This document shows positions 46,760 through 55,894 of a DNA stretch of 64,000 bases, piece by piece. The translations under genes and the position numbers were made by a program. Under the pieces are notes generated by a model, which did no database searches, was not told where the DNA came from, and saw only the letters and a program-made list of their open reading frames with translations. Source of the DNA: Rs1 sp000416275 (GTDB taxonomy: Bacteria > Pseudomonadota > Gammaproteobacteria > Pseudomonadales > Balneatricaceae). Within the stretch, counting starts at the first letter, position 1, and each line of letters begins with the position of its first letter. The stretch lies in NCBI GenBank assembly GCA_965243635.1, contig OZ251574.1:992001-1056000 (forward strand). Direction: 5' to 3'.

Positions 46760-47767
46760 ATGCACCTCAGTATTAAACAGCGGTTAGTCTCCTATAAAAG
46801 TAATTTCCTAGCGCAGCGCAGACCGCGTAAAAATCAGCATCGCCTCAAGCAAAATAATCTATTCATATTCCCCTCTATATTAGGTGGCTGCTATTTATTA
46901 CTGATCATGCTGCTGTGGCTATTGGGGACGAATTACGATAACAACCTAATTCTTGGGCTCTGTTATCTGTTATTAAGTATTATGCTGGTTAGTATTTTAC
47001 ACTGCTATTTTAACCTGCAGGGGCTGCAAGTCTCCAGTTGCAAAAGCAGTGCGGTGTTTTGCGGTGAATTGGCGATGATCAAATTAAAGTTTGAGCGCGC
47101 CAGCCTTAAGACACATTCTAGTATCGAGGTGAACTGGCACTCACAAGAGCATAACGGAACTGTGCAGGAGCCTGGCCAAGTTCAGATTTTAGATTGGCAA
47201 AACCGCAGCACTGTGGAAATGTTGTTTCCTGTGGTTACTATAAGCCGAGGTATCTTTCAGCCCCCTAGGCTAACAATTAAAAGTTATTACCCGCTCGGTT
47301 TATTGCGATGTTGGTGTGTGTTGGCAATCGATAGTCCGGTGATTGTATACCCTAAGCCAATTGCGGGAAATGCTCATCAGATCGCGTCATCGGTAAGTAA
47401 TAGCTCTGCTAAGCCTCGTGATACACAGACACACACCGCTGAGCGAGAGTATCAAGATTTACAGACATATCGAGAGGGCGAACCCGTCAATCAGATTGCC
47501 TGGAAGCATTATGCACGCACTGAAGTACTGTACAAAAAAAATTATGCGTATTTGACGGGAGATCATTGCAGCTTAAACTGGCATAGCTACCCGGGTATCG
47601 CCTCGGAATTACGCTTGCAGTATCTCTGCCACCAAGCCATAAAATTAAGCGCCTTAAGGCAAGTGTTTAGCCTTGAATTACCGGGCTGTACTATTGCAAT
47701 GGCTAGTGGGGAAGAACATTATCGTAAAGTTTTACACGCCCTTGCGTTGTTTCCTGAAAATGTATAA
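46760..47767 (+). CDS. DUF58 domain protein
   Basis: A 335-residue protein with two membrane helices near the N-terminus (about 35-80) and a C-terminal DUF58 domain. The conserved segment YQDLQTYREGEPVNQIAWKH lies near residues 231-250. It is a fixed partner of MoxR ATPases; the molecular role is unclear. It follows the MoxR gene after 32 bases and precedes the transglutaminase gene by 6. Confidence 0.9.
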   Translation: MHLSIKQRLVSYKSNFLAQRRPRKNQHRLKQNNLFIFPSILGGCYLLLIMLLWLLGTNYDNNLILGLCYLLLSIMLVSILHCYFNLQGLQVSSCKSSAVFCGELAMIKLKFERASLKTHSSIEVNWHSQEHNGTVQEPGQVQILDWQNRSTVEMLFPVVTISRGIFQPPRLTIKSYYPLGLLRCWCVLAIDSPVIVYPKPIAGNAHQIASSVSNSSAKPRDTQTHTAEREYQDLQTYREGEPVNQIAWKHYARTEVLYKKNYAYLTGDHCSLNWHSYPGIASELRLQYLCHQAIKLSALRQVFSLELPGCTIAMASGEEHYRKVLHALALFPENV

Positions 47768-47773
47768 GCAGCT

Positions 47774-49861
47774 ATGAATAATCGAGGGGCAAAGCTGCGA
47801 CCGGCAGATATTAATTGGCTAGCGACAGCTCTATTACTGGCGATGCTGCCGCTGCTAAACGAGCTTCCCTGGTGGATGTTGACACTCACTGTGGTGATGT
47901 ATGGTTGGCGTGTCCAAATAAATCGAAAAAAGCTGTTAAATCCTCATAAACTACTCAAGTTCGCAGTGCTCATTATCAGCATGGGCTTACTTGCCGTAAG
48001 TATCCAAAATATATTTTCCCTGCAGAGCTTCGTTGGTTTATTGACGCTAACTGCCTCGCTAAAAATTATTGAATTAGAGCAGCGCAGGGATTACTTGTTA
48101 CTGGTTTTTTTAGGCTGTTTTGTCAGTGCAAGTCAATTACTCTTCGACAACAGTGTGCTGGTCTTCGGCTATACACTGGGCTGCTTTTTTGTATTACATT
48201 TGTGTCTGTTGCGCGCGAACTTCTCACCACTAGTGAGTGCTTTATTACCGGCGCGTGAGCTGCGCAAGGTAATGGTAATATTTTTACAAGCGCTGCCGAT
48301 CGCTATGGTCCTTTTTCTGGTAGTACCCAGAATAGGTGGCTTGTGGCAAGTACCATTGAACACTGATGTAGCTAAAACCGGGGTCTCAGATAGTTTAACC
48401 ATGGGTAGCATTGGGCTTTTAAGTCAAGACTACTCTCCGGCAATGCGCGTCACATTTGCTGCGCAGCAAAAACCGAGCAATGCCGAACTGTATTGGCGAG
48501 GTGTGGTACTTCCCTACTTTGATGGTCGTACTTGGTCTCGTCAAGCCCCGCAAGACTCCGCTCAACCTGCCGGCATAAAACTTTTGGCAAAGCCCCAACA
48601 ACTGCAATTAAATAGTTTTGCAAAGCAAGCTACAAGTACCAAATACAGTTATCAAGTGATGTTAGAAGTGACCGGGCGTCGCTGGTTGTATGTTTTAAAT
48701 ACTGCAGTGATCGCGCCACAGAGCAGCGACTGGAGTTTAACCCAAGCGGCAAATTATAGCATTGCGCGCTCGACGCCGATTGTTGAAAGGTATCAGTACC
48801 AAGTTGATTCTTACCTCGATTATACTGACACGCGAGAGTTGAGTGCTGCGCAGTACCAAATTTATACCCAGTTACCTGATTCGCTAGATGCTAGCGGGAA
48901 TACAGCTGCTACTAATATTAAAAGCCGAGCTCTCGGGCGACAGTTGCGGGCTAAGTACCCAGAGTCGCAGGCGTTAATTGCTGCGCTGATGGCGCGTTTT
49001 AATCAAGATTTTAGCTATACACTGAACCCTGGTAAGTTAGAGTCGAAGAATGCGATTGATGATTTTTTGTTTACCACTAAGCAAGGTTATTGCGAGCATT
49101 TTGCAAGTAGCAGCGCATTTGTATTACGAGCCGCGGGAATACCCGCAAGAATAGCCGCAGGCTATCAAGGTGGGCAGTGGAGTAGTGACAGTAGTTACTT
49201 ATTAGTTACCCAAGCAGACGCGCACGCATGGGTTGAGGTGTGGCTGGCGGGAAAAGGCTGGGTCAGATTAGACCCGACCACGGCTGTCGCCCCAGAGCGA
49301 ATAGAGTTAGGTAGCACATCCTTAATAGCTGCGTTAAACACCAACATGGGATTTGTCGTGCAGCTCAATCAACTCAGTTTGGTTAGAGAATTTAGACTGA
49401 GTTGGGATAAAGTGAACTATCAATGGCATCGCTGGGTGATAGGCTATGATAATCAACTGCAATTCTCGCTGGTTAAAAAACTGCTCGGTGGTGTTGATGC
49501 CTGGCGAATTGGGCTGCTAATCCTGCTGGTGGTAAGTGCTGTGCTATTGCCGATTTTACTAATGGTATATTGGCCGCGTCGAAAAGCTCGACCAGCTCCA
49601 CTGCTAATCAGTTTACAAAAGCTCGATAAAAAAATAGCTGGATTAAAAGTTTATAGGCGTAAAGGAGAAACTCTGGCTGCCTTGTTAGACCGAGCCTCTC
49701 TAGTTAGCCAAGTGAATAAAGGCATCTTTAGCATGCTCGGTGATAAATTAAATAGCGCTTTGTATGGGGTGGCAGCGTCTCAATTGACAGATGAAGTGTC
49801 GAGAACTCGAAAAGTCAGCTTAGAAATAGATGCTTTAATTAAAAAAATTAAAGTCAATTGA
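47774..49861 (+). CDS. TgpA-like membrane transglutaminase
   Basis: A 695-residue protein with a multi-helix N-terminal membrane domain (about 15-185), a periplasmic transglutaminase domain (about 370-500) and a last helix (about 573-595) before a cytoplasmic tail. The catalytic triad is visible: cysteine in GYCEHFASSSAFVLRAAGIP, histidine in DAHAWVEVW and aspartate in RLDPT. TgpA of Pseudomonas aeruginosa is the best-known relative. Function in the envelope is likely, with a substrate not known. Confidence 0.93.
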   Translation: MNNRGAKLRPADINWLATALLLAMLPLLNELPWWMLTLTVVMYGWRVQINRKKLLNPHKLLKFAVLIISMGLLAVSIQNIFSLQSFVGLLTLTASLKIIELEQRRDYLLLVFLGCFVSASQLLFDNSVLVFGYTLGCFFVLHLCLLRANFSPLVSALLPARELRKVMVIFLQALPIAMVLFLVVPRIGGLWQVPLNTDVAKTGVSDSLTMGSIGLLSQDYSPAMRVTFAAQQKPSNAELYWRGVVLPYFDGRTWSRQAPQDSAQPAGIKLLAKPQQLQLNSFAKQATSTKYSYQVMLEVTGRRWLYVLNTAVIAPQSSDWSLTQAANYSIARSTPIVERYQYQVDSYLDYTDTRELSAAQYQIYTQLPDSLDASGNTAATNIKSRALGRQLRAKYPESQALIAALMARFNQDFSYTLNPGKLESKNAIDDFLFTTKQGYCEHFASSSAFVLRAAGIPARIAAGYQGGQWSSDSSYLLVTQADAHAWVEVWLAGKGWVRLDPTTAVAPERIELGSTSLIAALNTNMGFVVQLNQLSLVREFRLSWDKVNYQWHRWVIGYDNQLQFSLVKKLLGGVDAWRIGLLILLVVSAVLLPILLMVYWPRRKARPAPLLISLQKLDKKIAGLKVYRRKGETLAALLDRASLVSQVNKGIFSMLGDKLNSALYGVAASQLTDEVSRTRKVSLEIDALIKKIKVN

Positions 49862-50012
49862 TGAGATCTCTTGATAGAATCGATCTAACTGAACTGAAGC
49901 TATCAATGTCGTTCCAATTCAGTTGAGTGCTAATAATTGACCACTATATTTTGCTGCTCTAGTGTCAATGCTCAACCAATTCTCCTCGGCCAAGTAACCA
50001 TAAAGTGATGTG

Positions 50013-50513
50013 ATGAAAACGTTAATCTTAAAAGTACTAATTGTTTTATCTTTAGCAGTCAGTCAGCAAGTTTTAGCCATTGATTTGCAGGCTTTTAATG
50101 GTTACAAAAGCTCACTGAGTGAGCAAGTTGGCCGCGGGAAATGGTCGGTAGTGGTATTTTGGAGCCACAGTTGTGTTATTTGCCGTCGCGAAACTCCCCT
50201 ATTAAATGCCTTTTATCACCAGCATAAGAATCGAGATGCACGAGTGATCGGGATAAGTATCGATGGCAAAAAAAATCAGCGTAAAGCCGAATTGTTTATG
50301 CGTCAAACTCAGATGGCATTTCCAACCTTTATCAGTGAATTACCGGTACTTGCCATCCAATTTCAAGCGCTAAGTGGGGCTGACTTTCGCGGCACGCCAA
50401 CATTTTTACTGTTCGATCCAAACGGCGAGTTAGTCGCCATGCAAACAGGACCGGTTAGCATGGCTGCGTTGGAGCGTTTTATCGGTGGCGGAAAACTTGC
50501 TGAGAAAACGTGA
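50013..50513 (+). CDS. TlpA-like thioredoxin-fold protein, exported
   Basis: A 166-residue protein with a signal peptide (about 1-22, ending VLAID) and a TlpA/ResA-type thioredoxin fold. The redox motif is CVIC in SHSCVICRRETPLL; a cis-proline segment FRGTPTFLLF follows. It probably handles disulfides in the periplasm. The frame opens at GTG 50010; the ATG at 50013 is taken. It stands after the transglutaminase gene with a 150-base gap. Confidence 0.9.
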   Translation: MKTLILKVLIVLSLAVSQQVLAIDLQAFNGYKSSLSEQVGRGKWSVVVFWSHSCVICRRETPLLNAFYHQHKNRDARVIGISIDGKKNQRKAELFMRQTQMAFPTFISELPVLAIQFQALSGADFRGTPTFLLFDPNGELVAMQTGPVSMAALERFIGGGKLAEKT

Positions 50514-50557
50514 CGGGAGAATGTCATTGAAAGAGAGCGAGGAGGTAAAGAGTTTCA

Positions 50558-50616
50558 AGTATTAAGAGCGATCAGTGCTGCAGCTAAAATCTGCAACACT
50601 GATCGCTCTTAATACT
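50558..50616. terminator. Large inverted repeat between two convergent genes
   Basis: A 26-bp stem with one mismatch (50558-50583 with 50591-50616) and a 7-base loop. It lies between the TlpA-like gene and the SlyB-like gene, which face each other. There is no strong T-run. A family B repeat starts two bases after it, using the edge ACTAT as its target. Confidence 0.65.
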
Positions 50617-50618
50617 AT

Positions 50619-50683
50619 GAGACCTCTGCATAATGTTGCGAGCGCAGTTATCATACCCTCTGGGTAAGTTATGCAGAGGTCTC
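50619..50683 (+). repeat. Family B repeat, short 65-bp form
   Basis: Ends GAGACCTCTGCATAA and TTATGCAGAGGTCTC are perfect, with the 5-bp duplication ACTAT on both sides. The left duplication overlaps the outer edge of the 26-bp inverted repeat. Confidence 0.95.
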
Positions 50684-50710
50684 ACTATAGAGCATCAAAC
50701 CTTGGGTTAC

Positions 50711-51175
50711 TTAATAACTTACTCTAACCGTATCGCCTTGGGTAAGTACTCTGACTCTATCGTTAACGGCGAAGAAATTTGCCTGACTGATTTGCTGCAC
50801 TATAGAGATTGTTTCACCAGAGTCCATGCGAACAGTAATTTCTTGTCCCTGTTTACGGGTGTACTTTTCCTCTATCTTCTGTCCTAAAATACCACCGACC
50901 ACAGCGCCAATGCCCGCTGCAATATCGCTGCCACTGCCACCACCGACATTACTGGCGATCACGCCCCCTAAAATGCCTCCCGCAGCGGTACCTAACACGC
51001 CATTTTGACGGCCATCGATCACCACCGGACGCTCAGAGATAACCCGGCCGAACTCAACTGCTTGTACTTTCCTGGCCTCAGATGCTGAGTAATTGTCGCC
51101 GGTTAAATTACTCGCGCAACCGGTCAGGAAAAAAAGTGCCGCTAGTAATGGGTAGAGTGTGCCTTTAAATATCAT
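50711..51175 (-). CDS. SlyB/Pcp-like outer-membrane lipoprotein
   Basis: A 154-residue lipoprotein with a signal peptide and lipobox LTGC (cysteine at residue 20). A glycine-zipper segment lies at about 60-100 (GTAAGGILGGVIASNVGG and GAVVGGILGQ). The tail has a small beta domain. The length matches SlyB (about 155 residues), whose role is in outer-membrane integrity under stress. Confidence 0.9.
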   Translation of the reverse strand: MIFKGTLYPLLAALFFLTGCASNLTGDNYSASEARKVQAVEFGRVISERPVVIDGRQNGVLGTAAGGILGGVIASNVGGGSGSDIAAGIGAVVGGILGQKIEEKYTRKQGQEITVRMDSGETISIVQQISQANFFAVNDRVRVLTQGDTVRVSY

Positions 51176-51316
51176 AAATCACCTAAAAATATTGAGTTGG
51201 AATGTGAATTGGACAGTTATTAGCGCAAAACAGTCAAAAAAATTTAGCAAATCAGAAAAATAACTAAAAAATCCTGATTAAGTATCTAAACTTAATTGTT
51301 TACTGGATATTAATAT

Positions 51317-51496
51317 GAGACCTCTGCATAACTTACCCAGAGGGTATGATAACTGCGCTCGGTGATACTGCGTTAAAAATCGGCTCAATATGCTCATTTA
51401 CACCAGTAATACCCAAAGTGAGGGGCACACTGACTCCGCTATCTCGCCGGTTTTTGCCTTGTCTTACCTTCGCTCGCAACGTTATGCTGAGGTCTC
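51317..51496 (+). repeat. Family B repeat (180 bp)
   Basis: Ends GAGACCTCTGCATAA and TTATGCTGAGGTCTC, flanked by the perfect 5-bp duplication AATAT. Confidence 0.95.
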
Positions 51497-51643
51497 AATA
51501 TACAACTGCGCTGAATTAAACCGTTAGCTTAGGGAACTCCTGAATAAGTCGCATACGCTGCGTAGAGTTTGTCCGGCGCTGGGCAGTTAGTTGGAACGGT
51601 TGTAACTATTTAACAGTCATTTAACAGCTATTTAATACTCAGT

Positions 51644-51658
51644 GAGACCTCTGCATAA
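51644..51658 (+). repeat. Solo family B end
   Basis: GAGACCTCTGCATAA without a matching partner downstream. Confidence 0.75.
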
Positions 51659-51758
51659 GGCTGATAAAGCAGTATTAGTATAGCTATTTTAGAGTGCACT
51701 AAAATTTATTTACCAGCAAATTTAGATTACCCGCTGTTTTGATAAAAGGAATTAGCAA

Positions 51759-53282
51759 ATGGCACTAGCAAAAGTGTATACCCGGGCGCAAGTGGGAATC
51801 TCAGCGCCTTTGGTTGAAGTAGAAGTGCATCTATCTGCCGGTCTGCCGGCATTCCAATTAGTCGGATTGCCTGAAGCTGCAGTGCGCGAATCTAAAGAGC
51901 GGGTGCGCAGTGCACTGCTTAATTTAGGTTTTAATTTTCCGATGAGTCGCATCACCGTTAATTTAGCTCCTGCTGACTTGCCGAAAGAGGGCGGGAGATA
52001 CGACTTGGCGATCGCGGTCGGTATACTGGCCGCTTCCCAGCAAATTCCCGATGATTTGCTCGAACAGTGGGAGTTCATCGGTGAGCTGGCGCTGTCCGGA
52101 GACTTGCGAAAAGTAAAAGGTATTTTACCGGTGGCTATTGCCTGCCAAGCGAGCCAGCGTAAGTTGTGTCTCGCCAAGCAAAGTTTGAGTGAAGCTGTTT
52201 TAGTGTCATCACTAGAGCTGGCCGCGGCGGGTAATTTGCTAGAAGTGTGTCAGCTACTGACTGGCCAGCTGCCGCTATTTGATCATCAATGTTATCAGCC
52301 AGAACCTCGAGAGGAGCTGCTCTCATTAGATCTTATCGACGTAAAAGGTCAGTTTCAAGCCAAGAGAGCGCTTGAGATAGCAGCTGCTGGCAGCCACCAT
52401 CTACTGATGTCGGGTAGTCCTGGGAGTGGCAAAAGTATGCTCGCTGCTAGGCTGGCGGGTTTGTTGCCGCCACTCAATGAAGCTGAGTGTATTGAATCGG
52501 CCGCCATTTATTCGGTGGCCGGCTTAGATACCGAGCAAGTTTGTGCGGGCATTCGCCCGTTTCGCTCGCCACATCATACGGCGTCAGCGGTCTCTTTAGT
52601 CGGTGGTGGCAGTTATCCACAGCCTGGTGAAATTTCATTAGCGCACAACGGCGTCTTGTTTTTAGATGAAGTGGTTGAGTTTTCCAGAGCGGTACTGGAA
52701 GTGTTACGAGAGCCTTTAGAGGCGGGCAAAATTCATATCTCCCGAGCGGCGCAAAAGGTCTCTTTCCCGGCGCGCTTTCAATTAATCGCCGCCATGAATC
52801 CCTGTCCCTGTGGCTATGCATTGGATGCCAGTGGGCAGTGTCGCTGTACTCCCGATCAAATCAAGCGCTACCAAAGTAAGCTCTCGGGTCCACTGTTAGA
52901 TCGTATCGATCTACACATTCAAGTTAACCCGATCCCGCCCGTAGAACTACTCGCCATCGAGCGGGTAGCGGATCAAGAGAGCTCGCTGCAAATAGCCCAG
53001 CGAGTCAAGGCCAGCGTCAATACCCAGTTAGCGAGACAAGGGTGTAGAAACGCGCATTTGGAAGGGGAGTTACTGACTAAAATTTGCGCGTTGGATGATG
53101 GGCTGCGCGATTTGTTGGCGACAGCGGCTACAAAAATGCGCCTGTCCGCGCGCTCTTGTAACCGAGTGTTAAAGGTTAGTCGATCAATTGCAGACCTTGA
53201 GCTAAGTGAGCATATTAAGCGTCAGCATCTGCTGGAGGCCTTGAGCTATCGACAAGTATCGGCGATAACCCCCGGCTATTAA
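51759..53282 (+). CDS. comM: YifB/ComM-type Mg-chelatase-like ATPase
   Basis: A 507-residue AAA+ protein. An N-terminal domain (about 1-180) is followed by the AAA+ core with Walker A GSPGSGKS near residue 222, and a C-terminal Mg-chelatase-type domain. ComM in naturally transformable bacteria acts as a branch-migration helicase that extends DNA integration. The start ATG follows AAGGAATT. It overlaps the convergent LTA-synthase-like gene at its 3' end by four bases. Confidence 0.95.
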   Translation: MALAKVYTRAQVGISAPLVEVEVHLSAGLPAFQLVGLPEAAVRESKERVRSALLNLGFNFPMSRITVNLAPADLPKEGGRYDLAIAVGILAASQQIPDDLLEQWEFIGELALSGDLRKVKGILPVAIACQASQRKLCLAKQSLSEAVLVSSLELAAAGNLLEVCQLLTGQLPLFDHQCYQPEPREELLSLDLIDVKGQFQAKRALEIAAAGSHHLLMSGSPGSGKSMLAARLAGLLPPLNEAECIESAAIYSVAGLDTEQVCAGIRPFRSPHHTASAVSLVGGGSYPQPGEISLAHNGVLFLDEVVEFSRAVLEVLREPLEAGKIHISRAAQKVSFPARFQLIAAMNPCPCGYALDASGQCRCTPDQIKRYQSKLSGPLLDRIDLHIQVNPIPPVELLAIERVADQESSLQIAQRVKASVNTQLARQGCRNAHLEGELLTKICALDDGLRDLLATAATKMRLSARSCNRVLKVSRSIADLELSEHIKRQHLLEALSYRQVSAITPGY

Positions 53283-55330
53283 TTGCTGGGCAGCTGCTGT
53301 TTTTTTACATCATCGATTAATAGATACTTCTGCAGTATTTTTAAGTAGTGACTCTTTTGGATGATCGCTAGCTGTTGAGCAGATAAAGGTTTTTTATGCT
53401 CACTTAGTTGGGTGCTTGAGCCCGGTTTCCAGAGCAGCTGCTGTTTGCCATCGGTGCTTACACCAGTATTGAAAATATAGCCACCCTGATCGATACTGCC
53501 ATAGGCACTGTCGGCTTCTTTGTGCATCAGTGGGGTCCCGTAACTTAAATATTGTTCCCGGTTTAGTGCCAGTTCAAATAACGTTGGAAATAAATCCTTG
53601 TGTGATCCCGGCATTAACCGATCGGTTGCTGTGAGTTGATCGTACTGGGGCGGCAGATAAAAATAAACGGGCACTGCATAGCGGTTGTAAGCTTGATTGG
53701 CGGCTGAGTAGTTTGCAAAGCCTTTCAGTACATGATCTCCGGTCGCCACAACAATGGTATTGTCGGCAAATTTGGATTGTTTTAACCACGTCATAAACTC
53801 ACCCAATGCATTGCTTTGAAAGTGGTAACCGGTGAGTGATTGATGAGTTTTTGCGTTATCTTTGGCAAAACCGTATTGTTCAGGGGCTAGGGGTGGCGCT
53901 AGATAATCACTGGGTAGTTTAATCGGTGGGTGATTATTGGTGGTTAGTACAAAAGAAAACAATGGCTTTTCAGGGTTGTGGTCAGTCAGCTGCTTTTGTA
54001 AATACTCAAATAAATTGCTGTCATAAACCCCCCAAGGATTATCGGACTTTTGCTTGATATAAGCTTCGATGGTGGCCCGTCCCAAATATTGATCGAAGCC
54101 CTGTCTGGGCCAAAATTGACCGTGTTTTCGCCAGGCGCTGTTGCCGCCACTTAAAAACAAGGTCTGATAGTTCTGGCGTTTAAAAGGCAGCAAATTAGCA
54201 GTGCTGAAGCTGTGCTTGCTCGCCGCCGATTGAGTAATAGGGCCTATCGGGGTATTTAGTAGTAAGCTTTCTATGGTTGGGTTAGTGCCGTATTTTTCTG
54301 AAAAAAAGCGCCTGAAGAAATAGTCGTCTGCAAGATGTTTAGCCATCTCTCCCAATACTTGGTTTTGCGGATTGTCGGCCAGTGCGATATGGCTCGACCA
54401 GCCTTCCATCAGTACAAAAATAACATTGGGCTTGGTGAATAGTGGACCTTTATCACCGCTGGTTTTGAGTAGTGGCTGCTGTCGGTTGAAGCCTGCCGCT
54501 ATCTTTAACTCAGCAAGTGAGTTTAGCTTTGCCGAAGCCAGTATTTTTGCTCTGCTTAAGTTGCTAAAACTGTCGTCGTTGTAATCTTTATACGCATAGT
54601 AAAAGTGATAGGGGCCATTGAGTGCCAGCGAATTGATGGTTGGATTATCATTGATCACTGTGGTGCGTCGAGACAGTGGAAAAGTATCTAGTGAGCCTCG
54701 ACCGAATAAGCCGCACAGTATTATTAGCAATACAGTGATTAGCCAAATAAGGCCTTTATTGACGGTACTTGGCGCTCGGGGGTTGCTAACTTTAGTGGCT
54801 TTTAAAAAATAGCTAGCTGTGAGCAGCGCTGCTACCACTGCGCTAAACATCAGTAAAACCAGTCGCCAATCGCTGAAAATACTGATCAGTACTGCGTAAG
54901 TGCCATCATCTACAATGCCGAAAATTAAGTTACTTATTTCCGTGCCAAAGAAAAAGTAAAAACCTATATCTAGAAAACTAAAAAATATCGTGATCAGCAA
55001 CACCGTACATAGGGTGAGCCGCGAGTAATTCCTCAGCCAGTGCCAGCGATTGAATAGGCTGATGGGGAGCATCGGCAATAATAGAAATAAGATCAGGCAG
55101 ACGGCGGATACTTTTATATCAAAACGTAGGCCGGTGAAGAGTACAGAGGCGAGATCAGCGTTGCGGGTATTTTGCCAATCGGCAATCAAAAATAAAATTA
55201 GCGCTCGGCAGCTGCCTAAAATGACTAGCGAAACAGCTAAATAAATGCCGCCATTCTTTAATTGCTGTTTAAAGGGATCAATAGTTGGCAGAGTATGATC
55301 GGTTAATTTTGCTACTACAGGCTGCTTCAA
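53279..55330 (-). CDS. LTA synthase-like membrane sulfatase-fold protein
   Basis: A 683-residue protein of the alkaline phosphatase superfamily. It has five or so N-terminal helices (about 25-215) and a periplasmic catalytic domain (about 300-640). Plausible metal ligands and nucleophile are VIFVLMEGWSS, the threonine of YGTNPTIES and ATGDHVLKG. In Gram-negatives such proteins are presumed phosphoglycerol or phosphoethanolamine transferases acting on envelope glycans. The frame starts at a TTG with no other nearby start, so the true N-terminus is somewhat uncertain. Confidence 0.9.
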   Translation of the reverse strand: MKQPVVAKLTDHTLPTIDPFKQQLKNGGIYLAVSLVILGSCRALILFLIADWQNTRNADLASVLFTGLRFDIKVSAVCLILFLLLPMLPISLFNRWHWLRNYSRLTLCTVLLITIFFSFLDIGFYFFFGTEISNLIFGIVDDGTYAVLISIFSDWRLVLLMFSAVVAALLTASYFLKATKVSNPRAPSTVNKGLIWLITVLLIILCGLFGRGSLDTFPLSRRTTVINDNPTINSLALNGPYHFYYAYKDYNDDSFSNLSRAKILASAKLNSLAELKIAAGFNRQQPLLKTSGDKGPLFTKPNVIFVLMEGWSSHIALADNPQNQVLGEMAKHLADDYFFRRFFSEKYGTNPTIESLLLNTPIGPITQSAASKHSFSTANLLPFKRQNYQTLFLSGGNSAWRKHGQFWPRQGFDQYLGRATIEAYIKQKSDNPWGVYDSNLFEYLQKQLTDHNPEKPLFSFVLTTNNHPPIKLPSDYLAPPLAPEQYGFAKDNAKTHQSLTGYHFQSNALGEFMTWLKQSKFADNTIVVATGDHVLKGFANYSAANQAYNRYAVPVYFYLPPQYDQLTATDRLMPGSHKDLFPTLFELALNREQYLSYGTPLMHKEADSAYGSIDQGGYIFNTGVSTDGKQQLLWKPGSSTQLSEHKKPLSAQQLAIIQKSHYLKILQKYLLIDDVKKQQLPSN

Positions 55331-55645
55331 AATGGAGTGTCCATTGCGTGGGAAATTAGCGGACAGTATATTGGAAATTAAACTCGACTTAAACCCAGCT
55401 CAAGCCTGCAGCTAGCAATAAAGCCACTATAATCGTCAACCAAATGGCTGGTACTCCTCTTAACTGAAGAGCGAGTTGCGAGATCGGATCAAAATATCAG
55501 TGGCGGGATTGCTGCTGATATTAAGGATACTAATCACCGGCGAATTTTCAGCTAATACGGAAAACATTGGCGCGGTACTTGATCCTCTGATTTGTGCTTA
55601 AAAGAGCGCGAAGGGCTACCAGCTTGTGGCATAATGGATCTTTAA
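55331..55645. other. Intergenic, no gene seen
   Basis: About 315 bases between the LTA-like gene and a family A repeat. It probably holds promoters of both neighbours. No RNA or hairpin was recognised. Confidence 0.35.
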
Positions 55646-55805
55646 CCTGAATCCGTGACTTCAAAGTGAATACAGAGTGTAAGATATTGGTTTTACAGAG
55701 GAATTGAAAAATCTTAGCTGCACCCATAGGTTCAGCGGCTATTTTTCTAACCGCTGTAGAATCAATAGCTTATGCTATGTAGTGCAGTGAAGTCACTGAT
55801 TCAGG
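55646..55805 (+). repeat. Family A repeat, 160-bp form
   Basis: Ends CCTGAATCCGTGACTTCA and TGAAGTCACTGATTCAGG; flanked by the 5-bp duplication TTTAA. It lies about 90 bases before the rep start. Confidence 0.95.
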
Positions 55806-55894
55806 TTTAACTTAGATTATCGGTGGTTAATTAACCACTGCAGCTAAGACGATATAAACGCTGCGAATCAGGCGATAAATCAGCCGGGAATAGA

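Larger units (their letters stand above)
51176..51758. other. Repeat-rich gap before comM
   Basis: About 580 bases without a gene. It holds the family B repeat at 51317-51496, a solo family B end at 51644-51658 and an eroded short motif near 51530-51558. No other feature was recognised. Confidence 0.5.

Noticed and set aside
50633..50887. 84-codon open frame
   Set aside because: It starts inside a family B repeat and runs antisense into the SlyB-like gene.
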